A DNA stretch of 64,000 nucleotides, from positions 62,001-126,000 of the forward strand of contig NZ_JAQIVH010000044.1 in assembly GCF_028746185.1 (NCBI RefSeq), written 5' to 3'. The stretch's first letter is position 1. Each line of letters starts with the position of its first letter. This DNA is from Paenibacillus_E qinlingensis. GTDB taxonomy: Bacteria; Bacillota; Bacilli; Paenibacillales; NBRC-103111. Shown one piece after another: positions 52,389 through 61,028 of this stretch. A model generated the notes under the pieces. That model was given only the letters and a program-made list of their open reading frames with translations, ran no database searches and was not told where the DNA came from. A program made the translations under genes and the position numbers.

Positions 52389-52832
52389 ATGAAGAGAATG
52401 AATACCTTAGAAACAAAGCCCTCATGTCGCACTGATTTTGAGACGATCAAGGAGGGCGAGAAAAACATAAGATTTGCTGATCTGATCATAGATGGTAAAT
52501 CGCTTTATAAAATGCTGATAAGCTATGATAAGGTTCCTTCTCTAGGCTGGATGAGTAATGACTATCAGAGAGATATGATTGATTATTTTTTACTGAGAAA
52601 ACCACACGAAACAATGTGGTACAGATATCCTTTAATGGTTTGCTCGTGGTGTGGAGATGAAGGTTGCGGAATTATCTCTGTAAAAATCGATAGGGAGAAT
52701 AATGTTGTTACTTGGAAGGACTTTTTCCTTGAGCCTGAGATGAAAAAAATTAATATCGATCCTTTTTATTTTGAGTGGGATCATTATAAAAAAATAATTA
52801 ATAGCACCTTTGGAACTGCTGGCATTCAATAG
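52389..52832 (+). CDS. Hypothetical protein
   Basis: 147 residues, soluble. Contains MVCSWCGDEGCGIISVKI (two Cys in WCGDEGCG, possibly structural) and WKDFFLEP. The pattern occurs in small uncharacterised Firmicute proteins, but I cannot name a family. Ribosome site GGGAG, 49 bp after the preceding gene, so possibly co-transcribed with it. Confidence 0.6.
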   Translation: MKRMNTLETKPSCRTDFETIKEGEKNIRFADLIIDGKSLYKMLISYDKVPSLGWMSNDYQRDMIDYFLLRKPHETMWYRYPLMVCSWCGDEGCGIISVKIDRENNVVTWKDFFLEPEMKKINIDPFYFEWDHYKKIINSTFGTAGIQ

Positions 52833-52910
52833 TACGGTACGCTAAACTATCGGAAAACTCTAGTTCAACAAAAAAATGAGAAGGCTGCCGATGATTATTG
52901 TTCGGTACAA

Positions 52911-52931
52911 GGTCTAGCGCGTTTTTTGTTT
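52911..52931 (+). repeat. Copy of the attenuator terminator 3' half without its 5' arm
   Basis: GGTCTAGCGCG followed by T-run and GTTT matches 51900-51921 (one T fewer), but the upstream bases lack the complementary ACGCGC/GACCC arm. It is a relic or recombination scar ahead of the NUDIX gene. Confidence 0.6.
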
Positions 52932-52962
52932 CAGGACAAATAGAAAACGGAGGTATTCAGAA

Positions 52963-53436
52963 ATGGCAATCATAACAGATGCAAAAGGAAATGTATTCTT
53001 AGAATTCTTTGAATTCAATGAGGATCAACTCAGTGCTGCCGAACTCGATGCCCCATTAACACATGCATTAATTGTAGCGGAATACCAAGGGAAGTACCTA
53101 TTCATGCATAATAAATGGAGAAACAGTTGGGAATTGCCTGGAGGTATTATTGAAGATGGAGAAACTGCTAAGCAATGCGTAATTAGGGAATTATTTGAGG
53201 AAACCAATCAAAAAATCGATGAAGTTTACTTCAAAGGTTTAATGAAATTTAGACTTCAACCAAGTTACCATGGCCCTGAAAGAACAGAGTATGGAGCTTT
53301 GTTTTCGGGTCAATTAAGTCAACTTGATGATTTTGTTGAGAATGATGAAGCTAGGTGTATTATTTTATGGGACGGTACATCGGATATTGGAAAGATTAGC
53401 GAGATAGACAAGAAACTGATTGAGTTCCGGCATTAA
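52963..53436 (+). CDS. NUDIX hydrolase
   Basis: 157 residues. The complete Nudix box spans GGIIEDGETAKQ...RELFEETNQ (about residues 64-86), i.e. G-x5-E-x7-REUxEEx. It hydrolyses a nucleoside-diphosphate-X compound; substrate unknown. Ribosome site CGGAGG. Confidence 0.92.
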   Translation: MAIITDAKGNVFLEFFEFNEDQLSAAELDAPLTHALIVAEYQGKYLFMHNKWRNSWELPGGIIEDGETAKQCVIRELFEETNQKIDEVYFKGLMKFRLQPSYHGPERTEYGALFSGQLSQLDDFVENDEARCIILWDGTSDIGKISEIDKKLIEFRH

Positions 53437-53507
53437 GCGGCAGCCTCGTTAAAGTTACGGGTAGAGGAGTTTAGACGAAAAACGTTACTTCTATAGTTTA
53501 ATAAATG

Positions 53508-53540
53508 AAAGGGAGGTTCAATTGAATCTACCTTTTTTTT
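53508..53540 (+). terminator. Rho-independent terminator
   Basis: AAAGGGAGGTTCAA pairs with TTGAATCTACCTTT, then TTTTT. Confidence 0.85.
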
Positions 53541-53668
53541 GTTATATTTCATAAAAAAATCAGGTCAATAATTTTAAAGAAAAGGTAAAATTAGTTCGTT
53601 GAATTTCCAAAATATAGAATATAAAATGAATATGATAACAATTATAAGATGAGAATGGAGGTTTAAAT

Positions 53669-54781
53669 TTGAAAATTAGCAAGAGAGCATTTTATATGAT
53701 TACTATTCTTTCTGCTTTTTTGGGTGTTCTGGGAATAACAGTTTTATTTATCTCATACAAAGTTACTTCTTGGGTTAAGAATATAGAGCAAATAAAGCTA
53801 GGGTATCTAGATATATTCAACGAACATACAATAACAATAAATATTTTCGCTATATGTTCCATTACTCTATGTATATTTACAACTTTTATTTTATTGAGAA
53901 TAATTCGAAGTAATACAAGAAAATTAATAGCAGTATTCTCTTTAATTTCTTCTATATTAATTGGCACCTATTTAATCCTTTGTCTCTTTTTTTATCAAAA
54001 TCTGGACGAACTTATTGAAATGAATCATCTTATTTACCAACCTAAAAAGATTGATCAATCTACTGCTGAAAAGATTAGGATACTTTATAGTGATGCTGAA
54101 GAGATTAAAATCAACACAACTGACAATATAAACTTGTACGGATGGCTTATTAAAAAATCGAGTGTTAAAGAAGCCCCGCTACTTATATACTTTGGCGGTT
54201 CTGGGGAAGAAGTATCGGATATGCTATCGATTGCTGAGGGTTTAGATGGATGGTCTGTAGCTCTGATTAATTATAGATCGTATGGACTGAGTGAAGGAAA
54301 ACCAAGTATGATTAGTTTATACAATGACGCTAATTCAATTTATGATTATTTTTCAAAAAGAAGTGATATTGATAATAAGAAAATCGTCTCGATGGGATAT
54401 AGTTTAGGAACGGGAATCGCTGTGAACTTATCAAGTGAACGCTCGACAGTAGGCACAATCCTAGTTTCTCCGTATGATAATTATTCTAAGTTAAAGGGTA
54501 AAACAATATCAAACGCTTTACAGCTACATAATATGTTTCCGCTTTCATATTTTATTGGAGAATCTTATAATTCCATAAAAAAGGCTTCTTCCATTAAAAC
54601 TCCTTTACTATGCTTAGCGGGGGACTTAGATAAAAATATACCTATAGAATATTCTAATAACCTTGTAGCTAAATGGGGAGGAGAGAAGACAATGAAGACA
54701 ATTCATCGTGGTGATCACTCTTTCATATTCATGAGCGGGGCTGCATGGAATGAAATAAAGAACTTCCTTAAGATAGTATAA
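53669..54781 (+). CDS. Membrane-anchored alpha/beta hydrolase
   Basis: 370 residues, AT-rich, TTG start behind GGAGGT. About three TM helices in residues 10-115, then an alpha/beta hydrolase fold: PLLIYFGGSGEE (oxyanion region, near 172), MGYSLGTGIAV (nucleophile Ser about 246 in G-x-S-x-G), CLAGDLDKNIP (Asp near 313) and HRGDHSF (His near 349). Resembles BAAT/peptidase-like S9-type membrane hydrolases; substrate unknown. Confidence 0.82.
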   Translation: MKISKRAFYMITILSAFLGVLGITVLFISYKVTSWVKNIEQIKLGYLDIFNEHTITINIFAICSITLCIFTTFILLRIIRSNTRKLIAVFSLISSILIGTYLILCLFFYQNLDELIEMNHLIYQPKKIDQSTAEKIRILYSDAEEIKINTTDNINLYGWLIKKSSVKEAPLLIYFGGSGEEVSDMLSIAEGLDGWSVALINYRSYGLSEGKPSMISLYNDANSIYDYFSKRSDIDNKKIVSMGYSLGTGIAVNLSSERSTVGTILVSPYDNYSKLKGKTISNALQLHNMFPLSYFIGESYNSIKKASSIKTPLLCLAGDLDKNIPIEYSNNLVAKWGGEKTMKTIHRGDHSFIFMSGAAWNEIKNFLKIV

Positions 54782-54909
54782 CTTAATGTGCATGGCATTG
54801 ATTAGTTAGAAATAGTTCGGTCAATGTAATTCATTTAAAGAACAGCGTGTTATGCTTTAGTTGGAGAGTCGAACAATTGGTCTAATACTAGTATTGGAGG
54901 TTTATGAAG

Positions 54910-55380
54910 ATGGAATTAAAGGTTGAACGTCTAGATTTCGAAATGGCTGATATTTCTGGGTCGAGGTTTCAAAAGATTAAAGCTGAGGAATTATATTTTG
55001 ACAATGTGAATATGACAAAGACACAAATCAATAATGCAAATATGAAAGGCATGGTCTTAAATGATGTGAATATGTCTGATTTTAGAATTTCAGATGCAAA
55101 TCTCTCTGGCACTGAGATTAAAAATGCTAATTTTAGTCATGCTGTTATTGAACATGTTCATTTATTTGGCACTGAATTCCGTAATGTTGTTCTCCCTATG
55201 GAGGGGGATGGTAATTACAATCCAGCTGGCGATTACAAGCCAATTAGTTTTGTGAATTGTGATTTATCTAATATGCAACTAACAAACTGTAATTTAGCCA
55301 ATCTTGATATTCGTGATTGTGATATTTCAGGATTGAAGATTAACGGGGTATTAATTGAAGAATTAATAAAGAATAAGTAA
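54910..55380 (+). CDS. Pentapeptide-repeat protein
   Basis: 156 residues built of A(N/D)Lxx-type five-residue coils (NANMKG, DANLSG, NANFSH, CDLSN, CNLAN, CDISG), forming a right-handed quadrilateral beta helix. Some such proteins (Qnr type) mimic DNA and protect gyrase, most are of unknown role; nothing here proves either. ATG 54910 is preferred because ATG 54904 lies only 3 bp after GGAGG. Confidence 0.85.
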   Translation: MELKVERLDFEMADISGSRFQKIKAEELYFDNVNMTKTQINNANMKGMVLNDVNMSDFRISDANLSGTEIKNANFSHAVIEHVHLFGTEFRNVVLPMEGDGNYNPAGDYKPISFVNCDLSNMQLTNCNLANLDIRDCDISGLKINGVLIEELIKNK

Positions 55381-55529
55381 TACTTGAGCAATTATTTCAG
55401 GGTTGGATGGTTTAGTATGTATGGTCAAGTGTTACCTTACCCACTGACAGCAGAACTTTGTTAGGGTGAACGTCTATTCCATAATCTAAATCTATTGTTA
55501 AAGCTTTAGGAACACTAGGAGTACACCAC

Positions 55530-55841
55530 ATGAAGAAGTCAATGTTTATTTTCTTTATAGCAATGATACCGAGTATTGCAACCATGTTTTTATTAGTTGA
55601 ATTCTTCCCTTATACAGGTCTTGGAAGAATAGTGAGCATTCCTGCAACGTTATTTCTTAATATTACTTTTTTTATATTATTTTTACATTTTACACGTAAT
55701 TTAATATCAGTGCGATTCAAATGTTTATTTTGGATTGCAGCCATATTATTCAGCGTACTATTGGCGGTTGTCTTACATCCACAGGAATACTTGCCGAGCG
55801 TTTTAAGGCAGCTTTGGGAACTAATGTTTTTTAATAAGTAA
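55530..55841 (+). CDS. Small hypothetical membrane protein
   Basis: 103 residues with three hydrophobic helices (about 4-25, 35-57, 66-84). No family recognised. The upstream ribosome site is poor (AGGAGTACACC), so expression is uncertain. Confidence 0.55.
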   Translation: MKKSMFIFFIAMIPSIATMFLLVEFFPYTGLGRIVSIPATLFLNITFFILFLHFTRNLISVRFKCLFWIAAILFSVLLAVVLHPQEYLPSVLRQLWELMFFNK

Positions 55842-56010
55842 TCCATCGAATTATTTCAATAAGCAATTCAGAACGTTAGTGCGACTTTGCCATAAGGACA
55901 ATTTTTATTAAGTTTCACAAAAGTAAGGATGCAAGGGCAGCTTAATAATCAAGCTAGACGCGGCCTTCCGCACAAGGTCGGCAGTAGCGTTGTGGAGAAT
56001 AGTCGTTAAA

Positions 56011-56043
56011 ACAGAAAGTACCGACTGTGCGGTCCTTTCTGTA
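56011..56043. terminator. Hairpin between convergent genes
   Basis: ACAGAAAGTACCG pairs with CGGTCCTTTCTGT around a short loop, just before the end of the minus-strand DUF4272 gene at 56054. Confidence 0.7.
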
Positions 56044-56053
56044 CCTATAGTGC

Positions 56054-57232
56054 CTATGTATCCATTGGGATATGGTCCCACTCCTCATTTCCGCAGCCGA
56101 CTATCCAGAACAATCCCCTGCGTCTCTCCATCACAATGCTCTCATTCATTCCGGAGGCATCTTCCTGTCCTTGAATACGACTGTTGACGCACGCCCAGTG
56201 AAGACGGTAGATTTTGTCTGCCTCATCCAGAATTTCCTCCCGAGTGCGCATGGAGGTCTGCCGATAAAAATCATCGAAAGATTCGCATCGTGAGACGAGC
56301 TCAATCGCAAGTTCGCAATTGCAGGTACGATCGGGGAATTCAAGAGTATCCACCAGCCGCAGCGCCCAGATCAGTGGCCAATAAGCTTCATACTGCCATG
56401 CAATATTAATGGCCTCTTGTGGCGTCGGCTTCACTGCTTCCAACAGACTGCGTTCATTCCTGGTCAGCTGGTTTTCTACGCCGAACTTGCGAAGCATGTT
56501 AGTCACAAAATTCTTTGACACAGCTAGATCACCTCCTTGGGCGATATCGCAAGCGTACTGGATTACAATTAGAAGGGAAACGGCCCTCTCTGCAATCTCT
56601 TCTTGAGACTTCCACAGGCATTCCGTTACGGGCGGAAGCTGTGGCAGTGTGTCCAGATGTAGAATACCACGCTGCCTGATATAATCAAGAGACGCTAACT
56701 TTCTTCGTTCACCTTCCTCGGATGACGTCATCCCCGTCCCTAAGACTTTGCTAGTGCAGGCTCGTGGGTGGAAGTCAGCCGTACCCGATGTCCCGTCTGC
56801 ATGTACAATTACTTGTCCGTCATAATCAAGTAGCGTTCCGTCCTGCAGAAAACCTATCCCTTCGGTTTTGGAGAGAAGTTCCATGCACAGTCGCATCTGC
56901 TCTTCGCCAAGTTCTTTCTCCGCTTCCAACGAAATCAGCGTATTGAAAACGGAGATTTGTGTTAGGACCAGACCTTTCCGTTTATCGTCGTCAAAAGGTA
57001 TGCGATTGTAAAAACCTATCATACCGGGTATATTTGTTTCGAAATAAGCCGGATTCGTTATCTCGTTGGATACCCGAATCGTCGTCTTCCTCTTGTTGAA
57101 CAACGATCTAGTTTTAACAACATAGTCATTTCCCTTTTTTTCAATTCGATGGCCGTTGTCATACAGATCAGTGATTATAATACTGATATCCTTAATATCA
57201 TTCCTGGATGCGAAGATAGTAAAATATTTCAA
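56054..57232 (-). CDS. DUF4272 domain-containing protein
   Basis: 392 residues. N-terminal 1-150 is an uncharacterised alpha/beta region (MKYFTIFASRNDIKDISIII); the C-terminal part (about 170-380) contains RRKLASLDYIRQRGI, LTRNERSLLEAV, QEAINIAWQYEAYWPLIWAL and DEADKIYRLHWACVNSR, the pattern of DUF4272. Function unknown. Ribosome site AAAGGAGG. Only minus-strand gene among its small neighbours. Confidence 0.85.
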   Translation of the reverse strand: MKYFTIFASRNDIKDISIIITDLYDNGHRIEKKGNDYVVKTRSLFNKRKTTIRVSNEITNPAYFETNIPGMIGFYNRIPFDDDKRKGLVLTQISVFNTLISLEAEKELGEEQMRLCMELLSKTEGIGFLQDGTLLDYDGQVIVHADGTSGTADFHPRACTSKVLGTGMTSSEEGERRKLASLDYIRQRGILHLDTLPQLPPVTECLWKSQEEIAERAVSLLIVIQYACDIAQGGDLAVSKNFVTNMLRKFGVENQLTRNERSLLEAVKPTPQEAINIAWQYEAYWPLIWALRLVDTLEFPDRTCNCELAIELVSRCESFDDFYRQTSMRTREEILDEADKIYRLHWACVNSRIQGQEDASGMNESIVMERRRGLFWIVGCGNEEWDHIPMDT

Positions 57233-57498
57233 ATTCCAACCTCCTTTGGGTTAACATAATCAGACTACTAATTTTTCTAAGCAGATGTCAAATTTATGTA
57301 AAGGATACAATTTAGTGGATACTAATATTTAAGTTTTGTTTAATAGATTTAATATAATGCCTTGTATCTACATATTTAATATTAATATTGCATGTGTTAG
57401 AATTGGGGGAAAAGTGCGAGGATTTATAAGGGGAACCCCACGACTAACTGTAAGATAAATACTAATTAGTCAATCATTTCTTATTCAAGGAGTACACA

Positions 57499-58167
57499 GT
57501 GAGATCTGAAGTCAAAATTCGCACACTTGCATTATTTTTAGTTTTTTTTATTTCAATATTCCCACTTGTAGTAAACTCATTATATCTTTTTATAACAGAT
57601 AAGGTTCCAGAGAATAGCTCTGATTTGCAATTTATTACTAGTCTTTTCTGGGAAATAGTTTTGTTGGGAGTACTTTATTTAGTTTTGAAAAAACAGGGGA
57701 GAGATTACAAAGATATAGGTTTTGAATTTCAGAAAACTGATATTCTACATGGAATCCTTCTCTTTTTAGGCATCTATATTACATATATAATTGCTCTTAC
57801 AATCTCTCCGAATTTTGGTCAGACGCCAAAGAATATTGATTTTTTAAAAACAAATATTTCAATTTTCTACATACTATTTATCATTATTAATCCATTTTTT
57901 GAAGAACTAATTGTTAGAGCATATATCATAACTGAATCAAAGTATCTGCTTAAAAATGAAGAAATTTCAGTGTTAATAAGCACAGTGATACAAACATCAT
58001 ATCATCTATATCAGGGATTAATCCCTGCGTTGTATGCAGGAATAATGTTCTTTGTTTTTTCAATATATTTTGTGAAGAGTAGGCGGATTGTCCCTGTTAT
58101 TTTAGTACACTTATTTTTTGACTTCATAGCAATGTTAGAGTTAGGTAATCATGGTCCGAATTCATAA
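57499..58167 (+). CDS. CPBP family intramembrane glutamic endopeptidase (Abi/CAAX-like)
   Basis: 222 residues, about six TM helices, AT-rich. Motif 1 EELIVRAY (EExxxR, near 135), motif 2 TSYHLYQG (His near 175) and motif 3 VHLFFDFI (H-x-x-x-D near 205) make the intramembrane active site. Bacterial members process or inactivate peptides, or confer bacteriocin self-immunity. GTG start behind CAAGGAG. Confidence 0.88.
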   Translation: MRSEVKIRTLALFLVFFISIFPLVVNSLYLFITDKVPENSSDLQFITSLFWEIVLLGVLYLVLKKQGRDYKDIGFEFQKTDILHGILLFLGIYITYIIALTISPNFGQTPKNIDFLKTNISIFYILFIIINPFFEELIVRAYIITESKYLLKNEEISVLISTVIQTSYHLYQGLIPALYAGIMFFVFSIYFVKSRRIVPVILVHLFFDFIAMLELGNHGPNS

Positions 58168-58386
58168 ATTATACTGGGGGATTTAAGCCATGACTTATGA
58201 AACCGTTCTGGAGACAAGAGAGTAAGTTTTCCATATAATGGATAAATTTTATGGCTCAACTTTATTTCGTAAGTAAATTGTAGAGGGTTAAGGTTGCCTT
58301 TTGATCGTTGTGTTAGTTATTGTATGATGGGTAATAGAACGAATGCCTCAATGGGGTTTTTATAATATCAAACATAGGAGAATGAA

Positions 58387-58959
58387 ATGGCCTGGAGCAA
58401 ATTGAAACAACAGCTAGAGAGTTTTCTCAGTCCTGCGCTACATGGAAGGGTCGAATATCTTTCAACCAGCTATCGCTATTTACCAGATAAAGCAGGACTT
58501 TGTTATATTGCGGTAGATAAAAAGAACGTACTCAATATGAGTAATACCTTAATCCGATGGTATCAGACGGAGTTGGAAATTAAGAATGATTCAGATATTC
58601 AGATTCCTATCAACAATGAAGAAATTGAAGCGGTCAGAAAAGATACCAAAGGGAGTGTTCCGGAGGATCGTTTAAAAGTAATAGCAAGAAGCAGAAAAAT
58701 AGCGGAATATGCGAAGGAGCTTTTGTCAGCGCAGTCATCATTAAGCAAATCAAATTTTACCGCTATAGCTAACAAGTTTTTATCCATTTCTATTGAGGAA
58801 AGCATAGAGAGCAATGATATCTTATTGAATATTCTAGCTTTGGTTGACAGACGAGTCGGAAAAAAGCGGATTTTAAACATGACCGAGAAGATGAAGCTAA
58901 AGCATCCGATTGTACAATATTTTTTTGAACTACGGCTTTGTACATTTGAAAATAAATAA
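58387..58959 (+). CDS. Hypothetical protein, possibly SF0329 family
   Basis: 190 residues. The start WSKLKQQLESFLSPALHGRVEYL resembles the SF0329-type proteins whose function is unknown; the rest is helical and soluble. Ribosome site TAGGAGA. Isolated by terminators. Confidence 0.6.
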   Translation: MAWSKLKQQLESFLSPALHGRVEYLSTSYRYLPDKAGLCYIAVDKKNVLNMSNTLIRWYQTELEIKNDSDIQIPINNEEIEAVRKDTKGSVPEDRLKVIARSRKIAEYAKELLSAQSSLSKSNFTAIANKFLSISIEESIESNDILLNILALVDRRVGKKRILNMTEKMKLKHPIVQYFFELRLCTFENK

Positions 58960-58981
58960 CGTATTGACCTACCAGAAAACG

Positions 58982-59010
58982 AAAAAAGACGCTGATACAG
59001 CGCCTTTTTT
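58982..59010. terminator. Bidirectional terminator
   Basis: AAAAAAG-CGCTG pairs with CAGCG-CTTTTTT with one mismatch; serves the plus gene ending at 58959 and the minus gene ending at 59028. Confidence 0.8.
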
Positions 59011-59027
59011 CATTTTTAGATAGGGAT

Positions 59028-59273
59028 TTATAATTTCGACAAGAGGATAGAAAGAAGTATTCCTAAAATTGAAATCCATACGAAAACTGATTTAAATATA
59101 CTTTTAAAAATCGAGTCTTGACTTTTCAAATCATTGCCATGGTTTTCATGGATGGCTAAATCGATATTTCCAGTCGCATTAGAAGAACCTTTAGAGCCTA
59201 CACCTTTAAAAAGTAAGGTTAATATAAGCAGAATTATAGAACCCATAAAAAGATAATCAGAGAGTTGTTGCAT
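59028..59273 (-). CDS. Small membrane protein with two TM helices
   Basis: 81 residues from the ATG at 59273, which has GGCGGTGG upstream. TM helices near 8-26 and 60-79 separated by a polar loop (SSNATGNIDLAIHENHGND). The frame continues to 59474, but that extension lacks a ribosome site. Resembles small two-TM DUF3899-like proteins; no firm family. Confidence 0.5.
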   Translation of the reverse strand: MQQLSDYLFMGSIILLILTLLFKGVGSKGSSNATGNIDLAIHENHGNDLKSQDSIFKSIFKSVFVWISILGILLSILLSKL

Positions 59274-59464
59274 TTTATTAACCACCGCCTTATTAACAAT
59301 ATTAGCACATTTTAACATTTGTGTTAAGGGATTTGTTTCTTTCTGCCGCAGTGCAGCCCTATTGCGCTTAGGGAAGAATAGCTTAGTGTTAACAAGAGGA
59401 AATTGATTGGTGTATGATTGTATTTCAGAGTCGGATAAAAATCTTTTGGATTGGAAGGGAATTT

Positions 59465-59851
59465 GTGAGAACAAGAGGGAAGTATCTACTAGCCGTATTG
59501 GTATGCATCATGCTTGGGATCGGTTCGAGGATGAATACCCTTGCGCTGCCCGATTTTGTGGTGAATCATTTCGGTGATGCTCTTTGGGCGGCTATGATTT
59601 ATTTCGGCGTTCGTGCACTACTCAACCGAATGTTATCTATGAGAGCCCTGGCGCTTAGTCTTGGGTTCTGTTTTGTAATTGAATGCAGCCAATTGTACCA
59701 AGCAGAATGGATAATCAACTTACGAAACACTTTATTTGGCGGGCTAATACTCGGAAAAGGATTCTTATATGCAGATTTGCTCCGATATCTTGTTGGCGCT
59801 ATAGCGGCTTATGCAGTGGATTGTTTGTTAAAAGAGACAGAACAGCTTTGA
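59465..59851 (+). CDS. DUF2809 family membrane protein
   Basis: 128 residues, four TM helices; GIGSRMNTLALPDFVVNHFGDALWAAMIYFG and FVIECSQLYQAEWI are the DUF2809 signatures. Function unknown. GTG start (59465) follows GGAAGGGA and gives the family's normal length; an ATG at 59414 has no site. Confidence 0.82.
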   Translation: MRTRGKYLLAVLVCIMLGIGSRMNTLALPDFVVNHFGDALWAAMIYFGVRALLNRMLSMRALALSLGFCFVIECSQLYQAEWIINLRNTLFGGLILGKGFLYADLLRYLVGAIAAYAVDCLLKETEQL

Positions 59852-59889
59852 GGGCCTAGTGATCTGCACGAGAATGACCTTATCTTTTA

Positions 59890-60474
59890 TCATTTCTTCT
59901 CAACAAATCGCAACAACCAATCCACTTGGGGAGTCACATAACCTTTACCCAAAACCATCACACCGGAAAGGACTGTAAGGTAGCTTGCTATCAGTTCCTC
60001 CGCTTCCCCATCCGCGACTTCCCCTCGTTGTTGTCCTTCTTCAAATAATGGCAGCAAAAGTTTGACGTAGACATCTACCGGGTATTGTTGAATCAGCTGA
60101 CTGACTTCTTCAGGAACTTCTTCAAAATTCCTCGCCCGATGGAGTAGCATAAAATACGGAGCTCCATTCTCATCGAGCATGCCTTGCGTTAGGATTTTGA
60201 TTTTTTCGATTGGAGATACCGTCAATTGGCTCAAACTGTCCATTTCCTTCATCGATGTTTCAATCGCTTCCCGGACTAGGGAGGTGAACAATTCTTCTTT
60301 TGTTTTAAAATAATGGTAGAACAGCCCATGGCTCACGCCAGCTTCAGCGGTTATCATGCTGATTTTCGTACCAGGAAGGCCGCGTTGGGCAAAAATTCTA
60401 ACTGCAGCCAACGTAATCTGCTGTTTGCGTTCTTCATAAATTTTTTTAAGTTGGTCTTCTTTTAAACGAGGCAT
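59890..60474 (-). CDS. TetR/AcrR family transcriptional regulator
   Basis: 194 residues. N-terminal HTH (about 18-60): ITLAAVRIFAQRGLPGTKISMITAEAGVSHGLFYHYFKTKEELF; ligand-binding helical domain after that. It would repress a nearby efflux or detoxification gene; the only upstream partner on its strand is a truncated hydrolase. Confidence 0.92.
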   Translation of the reverse strand: MPRLKEDQLKKIYEERKQQITLAAVRIFAQRGLPGTKISMITAEAGVSHGLFYHYFKTKEELFTSLVREAIETSMKEMDSLSQLTVSPIEKIKILTQGMLDENGAPYFMLLHRARNFEEVPEEVSQLIQQYPVDVYVKLLLPLFEEGQQRGEVADGEAEELIASYLTVLSGVMVLGKGYVTPQVDWLLRFVEKK

Positions 60475-60770
60475 GTATTCAATCTCCTTCGGGAATTATG
60501 AAAAAAGTTGGTGAGTAGTTTCGCTATCTGATCAGGACCACCATCATTTTCTGGACCAAAATGGTCCAGTTTGTTCACGGTTTCCAATGTCGATCGGGTA
60601 ATTGTTCGGTTTAATTTAGTCATCATATCTTTCGTAGAATCCGAACTCTTGCCCCCTTGAATCAACAATACATCTGCTTGGGTACTGCTGTAATTCTGAT
60701 AAGAAGAAGAGAGCCGCTGCACTTCACGGTGTTCAATTAAATTTTGCGGAAGTAATTGTGCACGCCAGGT
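60462..60770 (-). pseudogene. Truncated alpha/beta hydrolase (C-terminal third only)
   Basis: About 102 codons after a stop at 60771-60773 encode the tail of an alpha/beta hydrolase: ADVLLIQGGKSS (beta strand before the acid residue), NKLDHFGPENDGGPDQIAKLL (catalytic His region) and FF at the end. The nucleophile and oxyanion parts are absent. It overlaps the start of the tetR gene by 13 bp, showing the two were once coupled. A GTG-started 86-residue product from 60722 is possible but unlikely to be active. Confidence 0.65.
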
Positions 60771-61028
60771 TCATACAATGCTACCTTGGTGATAGAAGTG
60801 TCCACGCTAGCCAGTTCCAGCGAGGTGTCGCAGCAGCTTATTCTTTATTCAAGTAACGGAGTAGAGAGCGTTAAGTAAATGGAGGGTGGTGGAACTCTCA
60901 TCTCCCCTTAGCCCGTTACTGAGGAGCTATTTGTGCTGGCATCTTTTCTAAGGCTTAAATCGTTGTGAAATCAAGAATAGGGTGCACGTATTATGGCAAA
61001 ATAACAAAAACGATAAGGAGAGATTCCC

